Source: [Leptolyngbya] sp. JSC-1
Lineage (GTDB): Bacteria; Cyanobacteriota; Cyanobacteriia; Elainellales; Elainellaceae
Direction: 5' to 3'
Assembly (NCBI GenBank): GCA_000733415.1
Contig: KL662191.1
Coordinates: 5,890,700-5,901,709, forward strand
DNA: 11,010 nucleotides
In this document: one piece after another, positions 1-5,152 of the stretch
How the letters are laid out: every line of letters starts with the position of its first letter
How positions within the stretch are numbered: position 1 is the first letter of the stretch
Translations under genes and position numbers: made by a program
Notes under the pieces: model-generated
Told to the model about the DNA's origin: nothing
Database searches by the model: none
Seen by the model: only the letters and a program-made list of their open reading frames with translations

Positions 1-215
1 TTCCTCGGTCGTTAAAGCAGCATTGGGTACTGCTGCCTGGTCAATCTGGGCTTGTTTGACCCAATGTCGCAAAGCACTTTCAGTCAGTCCCATTTCCTTG
101 GCAATCTGGCTGATGGGTTTGCCTGATTGAGTCACGATCCTGACAGCTACTGACCGTAGGTCAGAGAAACGGCTTTTTGTTCTGGGGTAAATTGACGACG
201 GGGTTTTGTACGCAT
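1..215 (-). pseudogene. IS3-family OrfA (HTH_Tnp_1) with small frameshifting insertion, truncated by window edge
   Basis: From ATG 215 the minus strand reads MRTKPRRQFTPEQKA, the usual N-terminus of an IS3 OrfA, but then runs into an in-frame TAG 22 codons in. In another frame from about 147 the protein resumes as AVRIVTQSGKPISQIAKEMG and LTESALRHWVKQAQ, the helix-turn-helix DNA-binding domain of HTH_Tnp_1. Compared with the expected ...EQKAEAVRIV... join, about 20 extra bases are present between roughly 148 and 170. They contain the perfect hairpin CTGACC-TAC-GGTCAG (minus strand). The gene therefore looks inactivated by a small palindromic insertion. In an intact element OrfA would bind the terminal repeats and be fused by frameshifting to the DDE OrfB. 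Family identification is secure from the motifs; the insertion length is inferred from family memory. Confidence 0.75.
148..170. repeat. Small palindromic insertion in IS3 orfA
   Basis: About 20-23 bases here have no counterpart in a normal IS3 OrfA and shift its frame. On the minus strand they carry a 6-bp perfect stem, CTGACC and GGTCAG, with a three-base loop. Size and palindromic nature resemble the small dispersed repeats known from cyanobacterial genomes. The exact borders are uncertain because only the protein frame, not a parental DNA sequence, is available. Confidence 0.4.
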
Positions 216-350
216 GGATTCATTCTCCTGGATTTTCAACTCTTCGAGAATGTCCAGTTTTTCAGGGTAAGGTCATCCGGTTGCAAAGTCGTCACCCACC
301 TCTGCCGAGTTCTAAAGTTGAGTATACTCCTCAATTTCAGCCTCGTACCC

Positions 351-435
351 CCATAACGCTGTTGCAACGGATTGCTGGGTTTGGCTCGTGGAGTAACAAA
401 GTTTGGTCTGCAACCGCTGAACAGCACCGTTAGAC
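351..435 (+). other. Integron attC-like recombination site
   Basis: An 85-bp imperfect inverted structure with attC layout. The right outer box GTTAGAC (429-435) fits the GTTRRRY consensus exactly. The left outer box CCATAAC (351-357) keeps the TAAC end of RYYYAAC. Inside them GCTGTTGCAACGG (358-370) pairs with CCGCTGAACAGC (414-425): GCTGTT with AACAGC, CA with TG, CGG with CCG, leaving G364 unpaired and one A/C mismatch. The stem goes on with TTGC (372-375) and GCAA (410-413), leaving A371 unpaired, and then TTTG (380-383) with CAAA (397-400). Unpaired single bases on one arm and a variable centre are the hallmarks that integron integrases read in folded attC. No integrase gene is visible, so this could be an orphan site, or a chance imperfect palindrome. 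A short open frame from 276 ends with TAA at 354-356 inside the left box, as cassette genes often do. Confidence 0.45.
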
Positions 436-599
436 CGCTAAGTCGTCTGCAAAGGCGCAGTGAGAAGTTATCTCTGAGTTATGTGTTCAAGTAGTCGTGA
501 GTTCTTGGTGGAGACGTAGTTAAGAATTTTTGAGTGGTCTGATCTGTAGCGATGACGTTCTATAGAGAGATGTTTCAAAAGTGATTGGTAAAGTACACC
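436..599. other. Non-coding leader, nothing firm
   Basis: No ORF is credible here. A TATAGA hexamer at about 561-566 could be a -10 box for the gene starting at 600, but I find no matching -35 at normal spacing. Base composition changes from mixed to AT-rich towards 600. Confidence 0.3.
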
Positions 600-951
600 A
601 TGAAAACTAGAAGATCCTTGAAGGTTACATTCCTTCTCTTGATGAGTCTATTACTAACATTTGGTTTCTCACGTCAATTCTCAAACATTTTTTTGATAAG
701 CCCTGAACCTATTCTTGGAGAAAAAGTCGCACTAGCCCAAACAGTAGAATTTAAGGAGCAAGAAATGGAAGATAAAGCAAAAATTAATGAAAAGACCATC
801 GCTCAATTTATACTTCGCGATTCTAGAAGGACAGATGAAACTCCTTTGTTCGATGTTAAAGATATTCCTTTCAACAATCTTCCATTTCCCTTTAACAGTT
901 CTGATGTACTAGCTCTAATAGTTCTTTATTTTTTTATATCTAGTATTACCC

Positions 952-1041
952 TTGAATTAGCCCTTAAAGTTTTGGCTTGCACCCTAAGTCCTCTTATTGA
1001 ATTAGCCCTTAGAGTTTTGGCTTTTACCCTAAGTCCTCTTA
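952..1041 (+). repeat. 45-bp tandem duplication inside coding sequence
   Basis: Two adjacent 45-bp copies (952-996 and 997-1041) differ at only a few bases and encode LELALKVLACTLSPL and IELALRVLAFTLSPL. The duplication is in frame and lengthens the second hydrophobic stretch of the membrane-protein pseudogene. Confidence 0.9.
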
Positions 1042-1272
1042 CATGGGTCTTTGGAGACTACCAAAAGAGATACATAGCCAAAAGTAAAGAAGACATATAT
1101 TCAGAAATTAAAAAACAAATATATCCAGAAGATCCAGCGATTCTTAGAGTTGATTATGCCGACAGAATAGTATTATTTAATTTGGTATTTAATTTGGCTC
1201 GAATAGAACAATACTACTAACTCAATATTAAGCCAGGCAATTCAGAGCTTTCGCTGCAGCATCTTCCTGATT

Positions 1273-1292
1273 CTTATAGGAACTTATAGGAA
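1273..1292 (+). repeat. 10-bp tandem duplication causing a frameshift
   Basis: CTTATAGGAA occurs twice in direct succession. Deleting one copy joins the upstream frame (..SIFLIL) to the downstream frame (IGTGIIAI..), so the duplication is a likely cause of one of the two frameshifts in this gene. Confidence 0.8.
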
Positions 1293-1736
1293 CAGGAATT
1301 ATAGCCATTACAGTACTTCTTGCGATAACCAAACCGGATTTAAAGGCCAGTGCTACTATAATTCCTGGTATATCTGGCATTATTCTTGATATTATAGGCA
1401 GTTCGGCTCTTCTACTCTATGGCAAAACTACTGCACAAGTAAATCGCTTCTTTTCTGCGTTACTAAGAGATCAAGATACGATGCTTGCAATTGATTTATG
1501 TCAGAAACTGAAAGAGCTAAAGGAGAGCGAATACATCCATGTAACAAAGCAAATGATTAGTTGTTTGGCTGACAGAAGTTCTTCATTAAATCTTTCACTC
1601 TCTAATCTAGATAATAGTCTCGCTGATTCTACAAATGAGAAGAACAATCCTTTAAAGAAGCAAGAGCAAAAAGATTCGGAATGACAAGACTGCATAAAAA
1701 TCCAGGACTTCTCTTTGGTGTGTAAAATCGTGAGTA

Positions 1737-1763
1737 AAGCGGCATCTAACATAAGCTCTAAGG
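1737..1763 (+). repeat. Repeated post-gene motif, copy 1 (attC left-box-like)
   Basis: The 27 bases read AAGCGG, CA, TCTAACATAAGC, TCTAAGG. A near copy lies at 2492-2516 after the next gene pair. ATCTAAC fits the RYYYAAC left box of attC, but no convincing right arm is visible before the next gene; the best outer-box candidate, GTTGGAA at 1797-1803, matches 6 of 7 and lacks a paired inner arm. Confidence 0.45.
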
Positions 1764-1809
1764 TAATCTTTCATCTGATACGATCAAGATAGCGAAGTTG
1801 GAAGTATTT

Positions 1810-2148
1810 ATGACACTAGCAATTGTGGCTGAAGCTGCTCCTCTGCAAGCGAATGAAGATGGTGTAATTCTTGTCGGAAAAACTCGTGTAACGTTAGATA
1901 CTGTGGTTGCTGTCTTCAATCAAGGTGCAACGGCCGAGGAAATTGCTTATCGGTATCCGTCGTTGAAGCTAGCTGACATCTACGCCACAATTGCCTTCTA
2001 TCTCAAGCATCAGCAGGAAGTTGAGGCTTATTTACGACAGCGACGGCAGCGATCACAAGAGATTCGAGAAATGAATGAGGCAAGATTTGACCCGCAGGGG
2101 TTACGCGATCGCCTCCTCGCCCGCAAAGCTGAGTCGGAAGCATGTTAA
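1810..2148 (+). CDS. DUF433-family antitoxin
   Basis: A 112-aa protein starting at ATG 1810 with a good ribosome binding site (GGAAG at 1800-1804). Residues ~22-75 (GKTRVTLDTVVAVFNQGATA, EEIAYRYPSLKLADIYATIA) are a typical DUF433 domain, a compact helix-turn-helix-type fold found in antitoxins paired with PIN-like toxins. The charged C-terminal tail (~75-112, many Arg and Glu) is the part expected to cover the toxin. The stop overlaps the start of the toxin gene by 7 bases (ATGTTAA), so the two are translationally coupled. In the family the antitoxin neutralises the toxin and usually represses its own promoter; no clear operator is visible here. TTG 1798 would add four residues but has no better ribosome binding site. 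A HIP1 site (2105-2112) lies inside the gene. Confidence 0.85.
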   Translation: MTLAIVAEAAPLQANEDGVILVGKTRVTLDTVVAVFNQGATAEEIAYRYPSLKLADIYATIAFYLKHQQEVEAYLRQRRQRSQEIREMNEARFDPQGLRDRLLARKAESEAC

Positions 2149-2492
2149 AGTTTTTGGCTGACGAGAACTTCGACAATACAATCGTTCGAGGATTGTTCCG
2201 CCGTAACCCGACAGTTGACATCGTTCGTACTCAAGACGTTGGGCTGTCAGGCAAAGATGATCCAACCGTTTTAGAGTGGGCAGCACAAGAAGGATGTGTC
2301 CTGCTTACTCACGATGTTGCTACGATCACTCGCTATGCCTACGATCGGGTAAGGGAGGGTCAGCCGATGCCGGGGGTAATCGAAATCAGCACAGATGCAC
2401 CAATCGGGCGAGTCATCGAAGACGTTCTTGTATTGGTAGAGTGCAGTCAGGCCGGAGAGTTGGAAGGACAAATTCAGTATCTCCCGTGGTGA
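2142..2492 (+). CDS. DUF5615 PIN-like toxin
   Basis: A 116-aa protein with the DUF5615 pattern: MLKFLADENFD at the N-terminus (acidic D7, E8), then QDVGLSGKDDPTVLEWA (D40) and LLTHD (D58). These acidic residues correspond to the metal-binding site of PIN-type ribonucleases, so the protein is presumably an RNase toxin acting on cellular RNA. Length is normal for the family and the frame is intact. It follows the DUF433 antitoxin with a 7-base overlap and only a weak, very close ribosome binding site, fitting coupled translation. Cleavage activity and target are not deducible from the sequence. Directly after its stop lies the second copy of the TCTAAC-containing repeat and then the IS110 remnant. 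Confidence 0.88.
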   Translation: MLKFLADENFDNTIVRGLFRRNPTVDIVRTQDVGLSGKDDPTVLEWAAQEGCVLLTHDVATITRYAYDRVREGQPMPGVIEISTDAPIGRVIEDVLVLVECSQAGELEGQIQYLPW

Positions 2493-2516
2493 AGCGGTCT
2501 AACACAAGCCCTGAGG
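2492..2516 (+). repeat. Repeated post-gene motif, copy 2 (attC left-box-like)
   Basis: The 25 bases read AAGCGG, TCTAACACAAGC, CCTGAGG and match the copy at 1737-1763 apart from a missing CA and three base changes. GTCTAAC (2497-2503) fits RYYYAAC at every position and starts 5 bases after the toxin stop. AGCGGTCTAAC (2493-2503) is the exact inverse of GTTAGACCGCT at 429-439 in the attC-like site. No right arm follows, because the IS110 remnant begins here. Confidence 0.5.
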
Positions 2517-2526
2517 CTGACAGCAG

Positions 2527-3690
2527 TCAAGAGACTGTCTGGAGGGCGAGTTGCGCTACCAATGGTGACCTCTTCTGCTTGAGTGCCAGTAAGTACTTCG
2601 CCTGATCATAGGTCTTCCCATCCTGCCAGCAACGCCAGATGATCCTGATCCACTTAAACGCCAATGCTCGAATTGCCTCTTGGTGGGTCTTGCCTTTGCG
2701 CTTTTGAGCCTCATAAAACGCCTTTGCCCAAAACGAATGTTGCCGTGACTGCTCTGCCCACTCGACAAAGCTCTGCCTCAAAAACTTAGGACAAGACCAT
2801 CGCCAATGCACCCAGTCTTTTTCGCCACTACGCTTTGTTACTGAAGCAATGCCTGCATACTGCATCAGGTCTTGAGCACTGCTAAAGCGAGTGCGTTCTT
2901 CGCCAAACGCCAGGAGTAGTCGAGGAGCAAGATGTTCTCCTGCTCCAGGTAATGCTGCAAACAAATCGGCACCTGGCAGTTGTGCAAACAACTGCTCAAT
3001 CTTGTGATTAAGTTGTTCAATGCTTAATAGTAGTGTTCGTAACTGTAATGCTAATGCTTTGCCAATCATCTGCGATGGCTCAATGACACCTCGATCGTTC
3101 GTCAACGGTGTTGCTGCTTTTATCTTCTCTATTTGTCTAGAATTCGTTTTTGTGGACCTACAGCGATGCGTGAGGATAGTAGCCCTTGATCACATCAGTA
3201 ATGGTCAAACGCACACCATCATCAACAAACTTGCGCCGCCATTCTACCAATTTCTGCAACTCTCTAAGCTGAGAGCTACCCGGTGTCCAGGCTGTGAGTT
3301 TGTCTCGGTGCTTGAGCAGCAACTTCAGCAAAATGCAGGCATCCGTTGGGCCATCTTTGGCACGAGAAGAAGTAAAAGCCCGACGTTCGCGTAGCGGCTG
3401 CTTTGCAGCTTATTTTGCTACAGTTTGCGGATTGACCGGAAACAAAACAATGCAGTCGTATTGACAGAGGGCATAAATCAGAGCACCTTGCTTCTGTTCT
3501 GTGCAGAGGGCAACCATCTTTCCCTCACATCGCTGCCTGAGTTGGGCGACCCAGGCATGAATTGATTCAGGCGTGTGAACCACAATGCTCAACTCCACCT
3601 TATTACAATCGGCTGCTTGCAGAGCAACCGATAGTACTTTTTGTCTGACCAATCGACTCCCATGAAGGCGGCGAAGTTTTCGGTAGGCAT
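2527..3690 (-). pseudogene. IS110-family transposase (DEDD + Transposase_20), multiply broken
   Basis: True start is ATG 3690 behind AGGAGGG. It reads MPTENFAAFMGVDWSDKK, giving the first Asp of the DEDD RuvC-like domain. A missing A in the run at 3638-3642 then shifts the frame. The next segment reads VALQAADCNKVELSIV through LCTEQKQGALIYAL to FPVNPQTVAK and stops at TAA 3410-3412, inside a 24-nt insertion (3386-3409). Without the insertion it would continue as YRRAF, and beyond it the frame goes on with TSSRAKDGPTDACILLKLLL (the final Asp residues) to GYYPHASL and TAG 3158-3160. After a further frame change and an apparent loss of some 30-50 codons, the C-terminal domain follows (RQIEKIKAATPLTNDRG, then LPGAGEHLAPRLLLAFGEE, with Ser of the SSAQDLMQYAG region) to TGA 2527. 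Intact relatives catalyse RNA-guided, circular-intermediate transposition. With three lesions this copy cannot make transposase. Confidence 0.88.
3386..3409. repeat. 24-bp small dispersed-repeat-like insertion in IS110 transposase
   Basis: Exactly 24 bases interrupt the codons for the conserved AKYRRAF junction. The left part holds TTCGCGTAGCG, the right part GCTGC-TTT-GCAGC, a five-base stem with three-base loop. The insertion keeps the frame but creates a TAA stop at its edge (3410-3412). Size, palindromic structure and insertion into a gene match the small dispersed repeats described from heterocystous cyanobacteria; I cannot assign it to a named class. Confidence 0.6.
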
Positions 3691-3705
3691 CGTCGTATCC
3701 CTCCT

Positions 3706-3744
3706 CTTCAAGCTGTGTCAGAATCAAACTATGTCAGCTTGAAG
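3706..3744 (-). ncRNA. 10-bp stem-loop in IS110 left end, possible part of a bridge RNA
   Basis: CTTCAAGCTG (3706-3715) and CAGCTTGAAG (3735-3744) form a perfect 10-bp stem with a 19-nt loop, 16 bp upstream of the transposase start and next to its AGGAGGG ribosome binding site. IS110-group elements encode their target- and donor-guiding bridge RNA in this 5' non-coding end, so the hairpin may belong to one, or may control transposase translation. Transcription and loop function are inference. Confidence 0.35.
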
Positions 3745-3831
3745 CCGAGCGAAGCCATTATGGAGGACATGAGCCGTCACTCCCTGAGAATTCGTCGATT
3801 GACTTCAAGCAATTAAGGTGGGTGCGGCGTT

Positions 3832-3987
3832 ATGTTATTAGGCATGTCAATCCATAACCCGTTGGATAGCACACTGGGTGACTTCTTGGGCAGTCGTCAG
3901 GAGGGTCCCGGTATGAAGACCCTTTGGCGAGGCATGAGTAAGTTACATCATCTGATGGAAGGAGCGCAACTGGCTACGAAAACCTAA
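3832..3987 (+). pseudogene. IS4-type transposase, C-terminal remnant
   Basis: A 51-codon frame (MLLGMSIHNPL, then STLGDFLGSRQEGPGMKTLW, then RGMSKLHHLMEGAQ) ends at TAA 3985-3987. TLG-FL, the charged loop with PG, and TLW-G-L/M-LH correspond to the conserved C-terminal end of IS4-family transposases. The frame is closed upstream by TAA at 3814-3816, so the catalytic DDE core is gone. It abuts the IS110 left end, suggesting that IS110 insertion or a deletion removed the upstream part. Family assignment rests on remembered motif similarity over about 35 residues. Confidence 0.6.
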
Positions 3988-4026
3988 GCCTTGTGCCTAT
4001 TCCATCTCCTTTTGCGTAATGGATAG

Positions 4027-4151
4027 AATTGATTCGCGGGCTATTGAAGCAAGTACGCTATAAGTGCACTAAACCTCTTGCTTAATCTGCTATTCTGCGA
4101 GAAGGCTGCGCCTACAGCAGACTTCCCTGATTAGCCCGCAATTGATTCGCG
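4027..4151. repeat. 12-bp direct repeats bracketing a 101-bp segment
   Basis: AATTGATTCGCG occurs at 4027-4038 and 4140-4151. The enclosed segment has an overlapping 8-bp inverted pair, GCGGGCTA (4036-4043) and TAGCCCGC (4132-4139), and an inner hairpin TCTGCT (4086-4091) with AGCAGA (4116-4121). This could be a miniature mobile element or a dispersed-repeat cluster; no coding potential is seen. Confidence 0.45.
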
Positions 4152-4227
4152 TTCGGGATAGACCAAACACCTCGGCAGGTTTTGCCTGTGCAGATGCGGT
4201 TTCAACCGCTAGCTAATTCATATTTCA

Positions 4228-4422
4228 TTAGGCAATCTTATGCCCTGCGGCGGTGATTAGCTGCTTAAAGGTTTCTTCCGACGCTTTGCCCTCGATCGTC
4301 ACCATCTTTGCATCCGCATCAACCTCGACTCGTGCATCCGGTTCAGTTGTTAGAATCGTTTCTTTCAGCGCTTTGGCGGCTTCGGGGCCGTCGAGAGTTG
4401 GAACCGATAGTTTTAAGGCCAT
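4228..4422 (-). CDS. Small HMA-fold protein lacking the metal-binding cysteines
   Basis: A 64-aa protein from ATG 4422 to TAA 4228. Its pattern (MALKLSVPTLDGPEAAKALK, then DARVEVDADAKMVTIEGKAS, then EETFKQLITAAGHKIA) follows the beta-alpha-beta-beta-alpha-beta layout of heavy-metal-associated domains such as copper chaperones. The usual MxCxxC loop is replaced by VPTLDGPEAA, and the protein has no cysteine at all, so copper transfer by the classical mechanism is not possible. Cyanobacteria often carry such short cysteine-free homologues of unknown role. The gene is transcribed away from the YbjN gene. Its ribosome binding site is weak. Its composition and intact frame resemble the chromosomal genes to the right rather than the decayed region to the left. 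Confidence 0.75.
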   Translation of the reverse strand: MALKLSVPTLDGPEAAKALKETILTTEPDARVEVDADAKMVTIEGKASEETFKQLITAAGHKIA

Positions 4423-4666
4423 AGTCTGCTTATAGCTTGTCTAAAGATCAGATTTAGCCCTATTCTCTCGGTCTCGCCTCAAATCAGGCACTCTACCTGG
4501 GGTAGATTCTGGCGACTGGGCAGATTTCTTTGTAAAAGGTTAAAAAAATCACCAGACCCAAAGCAGATTCAGGGCATCCAAGATAGAGTTGGGGTAGGCA
4601 ATCTTCGAGTTGTCCATCTGCAAATTGGATTGAGCTAACTATTCAGCGAAACAGGAACACTGACTT

Positions 4667-5140
4667 ATGAGCGCCTACGAACTTGAGCTTGAAACAACTG
4701 AGGCCGGAACGTCAGAAGATGCAAGCTTCACCGTCAACTATGTGGAAGTGATCGAAACCGTGATTTCCAGCCTGCAACAAGACCAAAGCGCGATGGTCAG
4801 CCATACCGAGGAAGGCCACCTGTGGAAGTTTAAGTACGGCAGTGTGGAAGTGTTTGTTCAACTTCCAGGCACCAGCGATGAAGACACGCTGACCGTTTGG
4901 TCGTCGGTGTTGAAGCTGCCGGTGCAAAACGAAACTCAGCTTATGCGCAAGCTGCTGGAAATGAACTGGACTAGCACCTTTGAAGCTCGCTTTGCGATTG
5001 TGGGCGATCAGGTCGTGGTTTCGGCTCAGCGCACTCTGGCTGAACTGTCTCCGGCGGAGGTATCACGCAATATCACCATCGTCGCCACTATTGCCGATGA
5101 CAACGATGAGGCGCTACAGGCCGAGTTTCCAGCTCAATAG
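4667..5140 (+). CDS. YbjN-domain protein
   Basis: A 157-aa acidic soluble protein. Residues ~22-140 (YVEVIETVISSLQQDQ.., LWKFKYGSVEVFVQL, ETQLMRKLLEMNWTSTFEAR, FAIVGDQVVVSAQR) match the YbjN fold, which resembles type III secretion chaperones; no signal peptide or membrane segment. In other bacteria YbjN proteins have been linked to regulation and stress tolerance, but the biochemical role of cyanobacterial members is not established. An AGGAA sits about 10 bp before ATG 4667. The stop is only 12 nt before the next start, so this gene and the lipoate-ligase-family gene are probably co-transcribed. No clear promoter was found in the 244-bp divergent gap to the HMA gene. Confidence 0.72.
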   Translation: MSAYELELETTEAGTSEDASFTVNYVEVIETVISSLQQDQSAMVSHTEEGHLWKFKYGSVEVFVQLPGTSDEDTLTVWSSVLKLPVQNETQLMRKLLEMNWTSTFEARFAIVGDQVVVSAQRTLAELSPAEVSRNITIVATIADDNDEALQAEFPAQ

Positions 5141-5152
5141 GTTCAGTAGGGA

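Larger units (their letters stand above)
1..275 (-). mobile_element. IS3-type insertion sequence, 5' end only
   Basis: Reading the minus strand from 275 downwards there is a terminal-repeat-like sequence (about 275-251, starting TGACCTTACCC and ending AACTGGACA), then a ribosome binding site AGGAG at about 223-227 and an ATG at 215 that opens an orfA-type reading frame. The TG start and the internal TGGACA are typical of IS3-family ends, so the outer boundary of the element is placed near 275. The rest of the element (orfB and the other end) lies outside the window to the left. Because the window contains only one end, neither target-site duplication nor a matching inverted repeat can be checked. 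Confidence 0.6.
600..1684 (+). pseudogene. Membrane protein resembling cyanobacterial TRADD-N-associated 2TM family, two frameshifts
   Basis: Three frame segments read as one protein. Segment one (ATG 600 to TAA 1218-1220, 206 aa) has an N-terminal hydrophobic signal or anchor (residues ~8-32), a second hydrophobic stretch (~102-150) and a charged linker ending in LARIEQYY. Removing one T at 1218 gives EQYYNSILSQAIQSF followed by a membrane segment (SIFLILIGTG). Collapsing a 10-bp tandem duplication (1273-1282 and 1283-1292) then leads into IIAITVLLAI, DLKASATIIPGISG, a second membrane segment, and the YGKTTAQVNRFFSALL tail, ending at 1684. The EQYYN..LSQA..SF, two-TM, YNKT-like order is what I remember of the TRADD-N-associated 2TM domain of cyanobacterial conflict proteins. 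In that family the domain anchors signalling or death-type domains to the membrane; the effector part is not recognised here. The gene is AT-richer than its neighbours. ATG 600 is preferred to TTG 585 as a normal start codon before a basic, signal-like N-terminus. Sequencing error could explain the one-base shift but less easily the 10-bp duplication. Confidence 0.6.
2504..3830 (-). mobile_element. IS110-family insertion sequence, decayed
   Basis: The element is inferred from its transposase remnant (2527-3690, minus strand). At most about 25 bp separate the transposase stop from the repeat at 2492-2516, whereas about 140 bp of non-coding DNA precede its start before the IS4-type remnant at 3832. 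Short right end and longer left end fit the IS110 group rather than the IS1111 group. Elements of this family lack clear inverted repeats, so the borders are approximate. Confidence 0.55.
3691..4227. other. Gene-poor stretch with element remnants
   Basis: This 537-bp stretch has no intact gene. It contains the IS110 left end with its hairpin, a C-terminal IS4-type transposase remnant (3832-3987), a 101-bp segment between 12-bp direct repeats (4027-4151) and a small hairpin, GCGGTT-TC-AACCGC (4196-4209), downstream of the minus-strand HMA gene. That hairpin lacks a U-tract on either strand, so I do not call it a terminator. Confidence 0.6.

Noticed and set aside
236..427. 63-codon minus-strand open frame
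   Set aside because: It crosses the IS3 terminal repeat and the attC-like structure; an accidental frame is more likely than a gene.
206..433. 75-codon plus-strand open frame
   Set aside because: It runs through the IS3 end and the attC-like stem, has no ribosome binding site and no recognisable motif.
2276..2605. 109-codon plus-strand open frame
   Set aside because: It overlaps the DUF5615 toxin in another frame and runs into the IS110 transposase on the other strand; low-complexity translation.
3020..3394. 124-codon plus-strand open frame
   Set aside because: It is the shadow of the IS110 transposase remnant, whose conserved domains lie on the minus strand.
3630..3645. Programmed frameshift at the A-run of the IS110 transposase
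   Set aside because: IS110-family transposases are made from one frame, and further downstream lesions in the same gene favour simple decay.
3851..3857. GTTGGAT-type box after CCATAACCC as a missing attC right arm for the 2492 motif
   Set aside because: The outer box fits GTTRRRY but no inner arm pairs with ACAAGCCCTGAGG, and the bases encode part of the IS4-type transposase remnant.
4196..4209. GCGGTT-TC-AACCGC hairpin as terminator of the HMA gene
   Set aside because: There is no U-tract on the minus strand after the hairpin and the loop is only two bases.
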